In this document: piece after piece, positions 56,918 through 64,000 of the stretch
Numbering within the stretch: position 1 is the first letter of the stretch
Layout of the letters: every line of letters begins with the position of its first letter
From: Rehmannia glutinosa
Taxonomy: Eukaryota > Streptophyta > Magnoliopsida > Lamiales > Orobanchaceae
Assembly (NCBI GenBank): GCA_016081115.2
Contig: JABTTQ020001797.1
Coordinates: 62,001-126,000, forward strand
Reading direction: 5' to 3'
Length of the DNA stretch: 64,000 bases
Translations under genes and position numbers: made by a program
The notes under the pieces: generated by a model
The model's input: only the letters and a program-made list of their open reading frames with translations
What the model was told of the DNA's origin: nothing
Database searches by the model: none

Positions 56918-58464
56918 TGTTAGGAATTTTATTGTTTAGATTTTGATGAATGCCATGTAAAACTTAGAATAGAAAGTTGGCACCCCAATTCTTGTTGTAA
57001 AATGCATTGTAACAATTAGAGCAGGCCAAGCCGAGTTAAGTCGCCTACGCCTAACATGCAAGAAGACAATCAAGATGGAAGGAAGACTTCATTGTGAGAC
57101 AAAGTGAGTATATGACAAAGAAGAGTAGACAGAACTCTATCGAGAAGAAGCGGTGAGATGCGGTGAGTGGAGCATTAGTCAAGTCAACTCAAGAAAAGCC
57201 AAGTCTCAAGTTGAAGTGATGGAAGAGTCATCCAATGATTGGAAGTCGACTCTCGACCACCTGGGGAAAGCAAGAAAATGCGATCAAGTCGAGATAATCG
57301 TAAAAGAACCGTTGGTATTTAAATCAAGAGATTTACTTAAACAAGTAATATCTCCATACCACCTTTCTCGGAGTGCTCGACCCCGAAGCGTGCAAAAGGA
57401 ATGAACCAATGGGAAGCACCACACCGTGTCGAACTCGAAAAGGTGAAAGAACAATTCATACGAGGAAATGGCAATTCCAAGAAGCGCAACAAGACAAGCC
57501 AACGACGCAAAGTGACTTTCAAAAATAAGCCTATCTCTTCAACGGGCAAATTTTTGAAAGTTCACTATAAAAGGCCGAGGAGTTTGTTTGAGAAGCGAGG
57601 ATGGCACACATGTGAGATATACAAGCATATTAGAAAAATCAAACATTCTCAATCCTCAAGCCTACATTACGAAGAACATCAATCCAACACTCACCGTGAA
57701 GGAAAGATAACTTCAATCGGTTGAAGAGGAAAATATCGAAAACAAGGGGTCTACATTCGGGGAAGGATTGTAGGAAGGTTCAAGGTTGAACCAAGTCTTA
57801 AGCTTTTGGAGGGCTTCGTGATCAAATCCAAAGAGCTTGAGCAAGTGAGAGTTGTAGTAGCAAGGCACCGCCTGTGAAGAAGCCGAGTCGCACGAGAAGC
57901 CGGTGAGTGATCAAGGCGTCTCAGACCGAGTCCCAAAGGATCAAGTCACCGTGTGTGATCAAGACTTGTATCCGGACTGTTACCACTTTGTAAACCGATC
58001 ATTACCTAGTGGATTCCTCCGGGAGTTGGAGAAGAGAGGAGTAGAAGAATTATCCCATCTTCGAACCTCTATAAAAATTTCATTGTGTCATTTACATTTC
58101 AAAGACTTAAATTCCTCGCATTTTTAATCGCTTATATCTCACGATAAATTTGCTATCCACTTGATAATTTATAAGTACTAAACCAAGCACTAAAATCTTG
58201 CTTAATCAAACTTAAGGGTGTTAAGTCTTCCGCTGAAAACAAAATCACAGTTGAGTCAAATTATAGTCAACAGCTGAGTTACTCCATCAACACTCGGTGA
58301 GTCTGTTGAGAGATTAACTCTACTTGAGTGACTAATTCGACTGTCCATCAAGGACACAGTGTGTAGAATCAACTCGTAGATTTAAAAGGACTAAATCAAA
58401 AATTTGGTAAGGTTTATTCAACCCCCCCTTCTAAACCTTACACTTACACCCCTTGGGACCTACA
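56918..58464 (+). repeat. E2 3' LTR
   Basis: It starts TGTTAGGAATTTTATTG and ends GGGACCTACA, followed by AATTC. TATAAAA lies at 57566-57572. Confidence 0.93.
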
Positions 58465-58469
58465 AATTC

Positions 58470-59400
58470 CTTCAATTCCAACGGAGCCATGTGGTACAGA
58501 GCTTTAAAGATTGGAGATGTTCCTGGAAATATGTCAATAACAAACTCAATCTTGCGATCAGGTGGTAATTCGGGAAGATCATCCGGAAATACATTATGAT
58601 ATTCTTTCTCTATTGGAACTTCATCAAAGGATAGTTGATGTTGTTCGTTGATGCTCATGACACTTACTAGGTATCCTTCACAGCTAGCGTCCAGTAAACG
58701 TTGTGTTTTTAGTGCCAATATCAAGGGAAAGCTTAAGTGGGTCATGATTCCAGCAAATGTAAAAGGATCTTCTCCTAGGGGTTGAAATGTCACTGTCTTT
58801 TTATAACAATTAATTATAGCACCATACTTCGACAACCAATTCATACCCAAAATAAAATCATAGTCGTTCATAGCTAACATCATTACATCAACATAAAGTT
58901 CTCTATTTTTTATTGCAGTAGAACAAGCTCTCAGAATTTGGTTAGCCCGCTTGGAATCTCCCGAGGGAATTATTACATTGTAACCCACTTTAGCTATATC
59001 AGGTGTCCTACTTAGTCTCCTCAAAGACTCAGTAGATACAAATGAATGCGTAGATTCCGAATCAAATAATGCAAATTTTGGGGTGTCAAGGATAAGAAGT
59101 TTACATATAACCACCTGTGGGTTCGCCTCTACGTCTACTCTTGTGATAGTAAATGCTTTGGCTTGTACATGTTTTTGTCCTATAGGATTTGAACTATGTA
59201 CGCACACGTTAGAAAAATGTCTCGACATACAACACATAAAACATCTCCTGGTATTTACCAAGTAACTTCTAGTATGTTTAGTCTAACACCTAGGGCAAAA
59301 AATAGTGTTATGGGTGCCTTACTCTGATCAGCTCTTTGGCTCTTAATTTGTTCCCATTGTTGTTGTCCTTGACGTGGTTGAAAGTAGTATTATCTCCCTT
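58470..59400 (-). pseudogene. Chromovirus gag C-terminus, protease and RT start
   Basis: On the minus strand the frame from 59261 carries a knuckle-like CFMCCMSRHFSNVC. The retropepsin active site reads FALFDSESTHSFVS, where the family has D-S-G, so glycine is replaced by glutamate. Then come LYVDVMMLAMNDYDFILGMN and WLSKYGAIINC, and the RT lead-in FPDDLPELPPDRKIEFVIDI, ending PLELKEF where E2 inserted. Upstream (59400-59262) a glutamine-rich gag tail is readable in another frame. Joined with 44444-44106 it forms a continuous gypsy pol start. Confidence 0.87.
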
Positions 59401-59611
59401 TCACATTATTATCAGTATCATTCTCATTTTTTTTTCTAGCATTGCCACGTATGACCTAGTATATTTGGTAGTTTAACACCTAGTTATCCTCTTTTTTTTT
59501 GTAAGATACACCACTTAAGTTAGTGATCAAACCATATAGGAGTTCTCAAATCATGAAATTAATCATGTTATATAAAATAAAATAAATTTTTGCAAATGCC
59601 AATATCATTGC
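59401..59611. other. AT-rich remnant of the chromovirus relic
   Basis: About 210 bases without recognisable coding between the gag tail and the solo LTR. Confidence 0.45.
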
Positions 59612-61171
59612 TGTTAGGAAATTTATTGTTAAGATTTTGATGATACCATCTAAAACTTAGAATAGGAAGTTGGCACCCCATTTTTCTTGTATTCCTACTT
59701 TGTAATAGATAGGACTACAAGAGCTGAGTGAAGTCAGCTATGTCGAAGAATGCAAGAAGTCAACTGAAGACTAGAGTGAAGACCCAGCTGCGTGTCAGTT
59801 GAGTGTGGTCAAGATGGAAGGCAAAGACTTGACTGAAGGAGATCCAGCTGAGGAACAGATGTGTAAAGAATGTGGAAGTGTCAGTCAAGTCAGTAAAGAG
59901 CCAAGTCCAACAGTTGAATTGACAGCTGAGTCATTCCTAAATGATTGGAGCTGACTCAAGTCAAAGGGGTAAAGGCAGCTATCCAGTCAAGTCGACTGAG
60001 ATTAATCTGTCGCATGGAAGTCAAAGATATTACTTAAATTAGTAATACTTCCATGTTGCCATGTCATAAAGTGCTCATCCCAGAAGCGTGCAAAAGGAAT
60101 AAACCAATGGGAAACACTGAAGCTTGTGTCAGGCCCTAAAAAGCTGCAGAGTCATTTAATACGAGGAAGGGTCAACATCACAATGCTGCAAGTCAAGAAA
60201 AGACACGCCAGCGAACAAGAAAGTGTCATTTGAAAATAGTCTATCTCTTCAATGGGCAAATTTTCAAATGAGCACTATAAAAGGCTGAGGAACATTTGAG
60301 AAAAGTACACGGATTGCAAATGAATTGATCTTACAAGCAATTTTCAAGCAAGCAAAACCTGCAAACATTCTCAAAGCTTATCAAGAAATTCTTCAACCCT
60401 AAAACTCAAAGGAACTCGAACCAACACACACTGCGAAAAAAAGAATACTTCAACCAGTTGAAGAGGAAAAGTTTTAAAGAACAAAATGGGTCTACTCTCC
60501 AAGTTTGAAGGAGTTGTAGTAAGGTTCAAGATCGAACCAGAAGTTTCGAGCTCGTTGGAAGGCTGTGTGATCAATTCCAAAGGTTTGAAAGGAGCTGAAG
60601 TAGCAAGGCAACTATCTTGTGAAGAAGCTAAGTCGCAGGAGAAGCCAACTGTGTGATTAATGTTGTCTCTAGACTGAAAAATTGCTTTGTAACTTTATCT
60701 GTTACTTAATGGATTCCTCCAGGAGTTAGGGAAGAGTGGATTAGAGGAATTACCCCATCTTCGAACCACTATAAAATTTGCTTGTGTCATTTACTTTCAG
60801 TATTTTAATTTTCTCATATTTTTATATATGCTGATAAGTTACATTGCAACCCAGCTGATAATAACATTGATAAAACAACTATTAAAAACGTGCTTAAAAT
60901 TTACAAAGGGTGTTAAGTCTTTCGCTATTTAAAATCAAATCATCTAAAAGTTAAGTGTTAGCTGACAAAGCTAAGTTATACTATCTACAGCTCAGTCGAG
61001 TCTGTTGAGTGGGTAACTTTGCTGAAGAAAGCCAACCTAGCTGTCCCTCAAGGACTTAGCTGATTTGAGTCAACTCTGTTGAAATTTTTAAAAGGACTAG
61101 AAAGTGAAAATTTGGTAAGGTTTATTCAACCCCTCCTTCTAAACGTTACACCACACCCCTTGGGACCAACA
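59612..61171 (+). mobile_element. Solo LTR of the E1/E2 copia family (TSD ATTGC)
   Basis: It starts TGTTAGGAAATTTATTG and ends GGGACCAACA, flanked by ATTGC (59607-59611, 61172-61176). It is 1560 bp long and aligns with all other LTRs of the family. TATAAAA lies at 60276-60282. It keeps CAGCTGAG-type words that are altered in E2, which makes it a good reference for the family. No PBS or internal sequence follows. Confidence 0.93.
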
Positions 61172-61254
61172 ATTGCAAATGGAACATAAACAGCTTGTAG
61201 TACATGGACTATATTGGCCTAATGAGTAGTGAGAGGCTCGGGTATTACATATAT

Positions 61255-62216
61255 ATAAGGAAGACCAAGCCTTAAAGTTGGAGACACAAATTCGTATACC
61301 ACAATAAAAGATTTCTAGGGCAAAATACACAACACAACGAAGAACAACACAAGACCTCTTCCATCTACGAAGGCATAAGGGTTCAAGACTTTAAAGAATG
61401 ATCCATCTACACAAGAAAGGTTCTACCATCATAGTTTAGAGCTTTTGTTCTATACTTAATTCAATGTCAAACTATTTGTTTTCAGATTTGTCTATGAATT
61501 TGCAATCAAATATGTTAGGCTAAATTTCTTGATACTAGGGCATGATCAAAACTGTGGATTCATGTTAATTTTAATTTGATTGTTTCTTCTTAATTGGTTT
61601 CTCGTGTTCTATTTATGAATGCAAGTGCTTATTTCTTGTAGATTATCTGGCCAATAATATGCATGTCTTATTTGTTAGTTCAAGATTCGAGAGATGAGAT
61701 CTAACTTACGAAAAACGAATTCATAAAATAAACGGATATTGAGTCAGGAGACCTGTAATGTTTGTGGGGGTTTACTTCAATTTATATGCTTTTGGGAATT
61801 TATCTTAATTATTGAGTAGGGATACCTGCAATTTGTATTAATCAAAGGTTTGTTTGCACTCGGGAGAGGGAATAAACTACTTTAGGAATTGAACCCATAG
61901 ATACACATAAACTAGTTTTGATGAAACATTACTTGGAATTAATATTGATGAGCATATTGAGATTATGTTCCTACGATTGCTTTTCGTAATTGTTTAAAAT
62001 CTTGTGAAGTTGGGTTTTTAACAATACTTAGATATTTTAGTTGATAATTTTAGGTTTAGTTTAGATAACACTTTTTTGTTTTCGATCGCTTCAATAAAAT
62101 TGGAGTACAATATTTACTATACTTTATGTATTTCGTATTCAATCCCTGAGGAATACGGCCTTGCTCGCTGCTATCTGCTATCTACACTGTATTTACTGAA
62201 AAGATTTTCACGATCA
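61255..62216 (+). repeat. Element C 5' LTR, second part (R-U5)
   Basis: It continues from the TATA box (TATATAAGG, 61250-61260) and ends CGATCA just before the spacer and PBS. It is noncoding. With 42897-43395 the full LTR would be about 1461 bp. The 62076-62273 frame crossing the LTR end is not a gene. Confidence 0.7.
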
Positions 62217-62222
62217 AGTTTT

Positions 62223-62240
62223 TGGCGTCGTTATCGGGGT
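62223..62240 (+). promoter_or_regulatory. Element C primer binding site (degenerate)
   Basis: TGGCGTCGTTATCGGGGT lies six bases after the LTR and differs from the element A site (TGGCGCCGTTGCCGGGGA) at four positions. Confidence 0.75.
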
Positions 62241-62349
62241 TACCCGTCTGTCGATCAACGCAAACAACTTTGAAATAAAACTGGCGTTGATCCAGATGGT
62301 GTCATAAAACCAGTTTGGGGGGAGAGCCGTATAGGATCCGAATGCGCAT

Positions 62350-63450
62350 CTAGCATAATTCTTAGAATTTGTGACATAGTAAAGATGAATGGTGTTTCTA
62401 AGGATATCATTTGATGTCGCTTTTTCGCATTCTCTCTATGCGATAAGGTTAAGGGATGGTTATCTCCATTGACACCACCCGCTGCAGATTTGGCAGAATT
62501 AAGTCAGAAATTTCTCGCTAAGTACTTTTCCCCAAGTAAGACACTACAATTAAAAAGTGGGATCGCTCAGTTTAGGCAGTTTGACGGAGACGCGTTGTAT
62601 GATGCAAAGGACAGGTTTATAGAGTTACTAAGAAAGTTCCTACAACAAGGATATCCTGATTGCCAACATGTACAATATTTCTATAATGTTTTAAGTGGAA
62701 ACACGAGAACTAATATAGATGTTGCATCTGGGGGTGCACTATTAGGGAAATATTCGGATGAGGCACTAGAATTACTAGAAGAGATAGAAAATAATAGTTA
62801 GCAATGGCCATCCGAGAGATCCAATGTCAAACGAGTGGCAGAGGTTCAGGATGAGGATAAGATTGACATACTAATCGAGCAAGTCTCCGTGCTAAATATA
62901 AAACTGAACGCGATCCATCAAGCGACTCCGAGAGAACCCTCAGTTGTTGAAGAAGAAACGAATGTGGTGGGACAACGAAACTTCAACAATAACTATAGAA
63001 ATAATCAGGCACCACACATCATCATTCGGGCCTGCGAAACCATGAGAACTTTTTTATGCTAATAATAGAAATGGTAGGAAGCCATCTCCAAGTTTTAATG
63101 TGGGAAATCAAGGTAGGGTGGAGTCGAGTGAAAAGAAATTATCTTTAGAGGAGATGTTAGCCTCATTTATTGGAGAGACAAGAGCTAGACTGAACAAAGA
63201 TGAGGCTAAGATAGACAGAATAGAGAAACAGGTTGCTCAACTAAACACGAACTTCAATGCAAGGTTGAAATCTTTGGAAATACAAGTAGCCCAAATCACT
63301 ACAGCAATGGGAAGCCAACATCAAAAAGGTAAATTCCCAAGAGATATGGAACTTAACCCGCGAGAACAATGCAATTCCATTCATCTGAGGAGTGGTGCAG
63401 AATACGAGGGCCCAAAGACATCAATCGAGGCAGTTCAGAGAAAGCGGTAA
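62350..63450 (+). pseudogene. Element C gag (frameshifted, protease missing)
   Basis: The gag core is readable: LRICDIVKMNGV (62368 onward), then a stop in ISKDII-stop, then 62469-62801 with LSQKFLAKYFSPSKTLQLKS, LYDAKDRFIELLRKFLQQGY and CQHVQYFYNVLSGNTRTNID. The frame 62835-63062 has an asparagine-rich linker, and 63100-63450 has a coiled segment (LEEMLASFIGETRARLNKDE, then KIDRIEKQVAQLN) and ends NPREQCNSIHLRSG, the usual gag end in this group. In A the protease follows this point; here it is absent. Confidence 0.85.
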
Positions 63451-63460
63451 GAGAATCAGG

Positions 63461-63508
63461 CGTCTGGCTGAAGACATAAAACTTAGCGCTTTCGGGAGGC
63501 AACCCAAA
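63461..63508 (+). ncRNA. Two-hairpin motif after gag (element C)
   Basis: GTCT-GGCTGA-AGAC (63462-63475), AGCGCT (63485-63490) and GGG-AGGCAA-CCC (63494-63505, extended by flanking TT/AA). The loops GGCTGA and AGGCAA are identical to those of element A although the elements are otherwise diverged. Confidence 0.65.
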
Positions 63509-63510
63509 TT

Positions 63511-64000
63511 TTTAATCGCCTTTATCCATTTGATTTTGATTTTTACTAACTTAATTTTTAGTTTTATTTGTTTTTGTGAGTTGTTGTGTAGGACAGTAGG
63601 AGGTGCCACGACATACTATGGGTCTTTCCATAAAAAAATTAAAAATAATTTCACACGGTCATGTGAATTGCACAAATAGAGACATGTTACATGGACAGCC
63701 CGTGTGAAAATACATGGGCGTGTATTTTGTTCGATAAAGGACATACGCGCAGATGCAGAAGACATGAGCCGATTGTGTATTTTTACACGGCCTGTGTGCG
63801 GCCCGCTATGAATTTTTCCGTTCCATATTTAACTTCAAACACTCCCAATTTATCCCACTTCTTTCCCTCTAAACCCTAGGTCCGAAAATTCTCCTACAAA
63901 TACACACTTCCCACTTCAAAAGTCTTCAATCTTAACTTCAAATCTTCAAGCAAGGGTTCGTATAATTTACCCTCTCAAGAAATTCACCACATATTTCTTC
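63511..64000. other. Element C noncoding region with CGTGT palindromes
   Basis: Units such as CCCGTGTGAAAATACATGGG (about 63700) and GTGTATTTTTACACGGCC (about 63775) repeat the LTR palindromes. The rest (63820-64000) is CT- and A-rich and resembles an untranslated leader (TTCCCTCTAAACCCTAG near 63863). The element runs off the window. Confidence 0.6.

Larger units (their letters stand above)
44445..58464 (+). mobile_element. E2: second full-length copia element of the same family (TSD AATTC)
   Basis: LTRs are 44445-45993 and 56918-58464, flanked by AATTC (44440-44444, 58465-58469). Gene order and accessory ORF match E1 at every block. The LTRs have long identical runs, so insertion looks young, yet the coding region is more fragmented than in E1. 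The discrepancies cluster where E1 or the solo LTRs read AGCTG, CAG or CTG. The PBS reads TGGTATCGTCAGAGC, with three extra bases. E2 is inserted in the chromovirus RT domain. Confidence 0.93.
43396..61249 (-). mobile_element. Chromovirus (Tekay/Del-like) Ty3/gypsy relic nested in element C LTR
   Basis: The outer limits are TGTCACACCC (43396) and GGGTATTACA (to 61249), imperfect inverted ends of the kind seen on Tekay/Del LTRs. Flanks are TCTAT and TATAT. On the minus strand a gag knuckle, protease and RT start (59400-58470) continue into RT (44444-44106) once E2 is removed. RNase H, integrase and chromodomain are missing, so about 3 kb of pol has been deleted. Two later copia insertions (44445-58464, 59612-61171) account for most of its present length. 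Confidence 0.72.
62217..64000 (+). mobile_element. Element C internal region: Athila-like Ty3/gypsy, continues off window
   Basis: PBS, gag and the two-hairpin motif follow in the same order as in A and B, but on the plus strand. After gag there is no protease-like domain: the reading frame stops at 63450 and the hairpin motif starts 10 bases later, so a deletion is likely. The following 490 bases are noncoding and carry the same CGTGT palindromes as the LTR. Confidence 0.78.

Overview
The window reads as repeat-dense nuclear heterochromatin of a flowering plant, most likely a eudicot. I find no intact host gene, bacterial operon, CRISPR array or standard tRNA gene. Almost every base that can be assigned belongs to a transposable element, and many elements are nested in one another. 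Nesting could be resolved at most junctions because target-site duplications (TSDs) are still readable.

Layout. (1) 1-4860: a decayed L1-type LINE on the minus strand (zinc-knuckle ORF1, AP-endonuclease, reverse transcriptase), running off the left edge. (2) 4975-5337: a Helitron-like 3' end. (3) 6310-8826: a Cassandra-type TRIM whose LTRs carry a 5S-rRNA-like domain; its second LTR is split by a minus-strand solo LTR (7118-8661, TSD GCATC) of the copia family that dominates the window. (4) 9639-31007: a large Ty1/copia element of Sirevirus type (E1, TSD AATAT). Its gag is split by a gag-pro-only Ty3/gypsy element (A, 11796-19024, minus, TSD GCTGG). Downstream of pol, E1 carries about 4.5 kb of extra coding sequence with its own promoter-like leader. 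(5) 31013-32504: AT-rich DNA with a second Helitron-like end and an LTR fragment. (6) 32554-39743: gypsy element B (minus, gag-pro only), carrying a 593-bp hAT MITE (TSD GAAATAAC). (7) 39744-42896: unclassified GC-rich sequence with a minisatellite of about 12 units. (8) 42897 to the right edge: Athila-like gypsy element C (plus). Its 5' LTR is interrupted at the TATA box by a chromovirus (Tekay/Del-like) relic at 43396-61249. That relic was in turn hit by a second full-length copia element (E2, 44445-58464, TSD AATTC) and by a solo LTR (59612-61171, TSD ATTGC).

The same copia family therefore inserted four times here: two full-length copies and two solo LTRs. E1 is broken mainly by TAG stops and some frameshifts. 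E2 has near-identical LTRs but is broken by dense small changes at CAG/CTG sites, which may be partly a sequencing artefact.

The most interesting signals are shared designs rather than single genes: an LTR-promoter array of palindromes present in A, B and C but built from a different motif in each; a two-hairpin motif just after the gag-pro region in all three; a hairpin beside the polypurine tract plus a second internal polypurine tract in A and B; and a promoter-equipped accessory ORF in the copia family.
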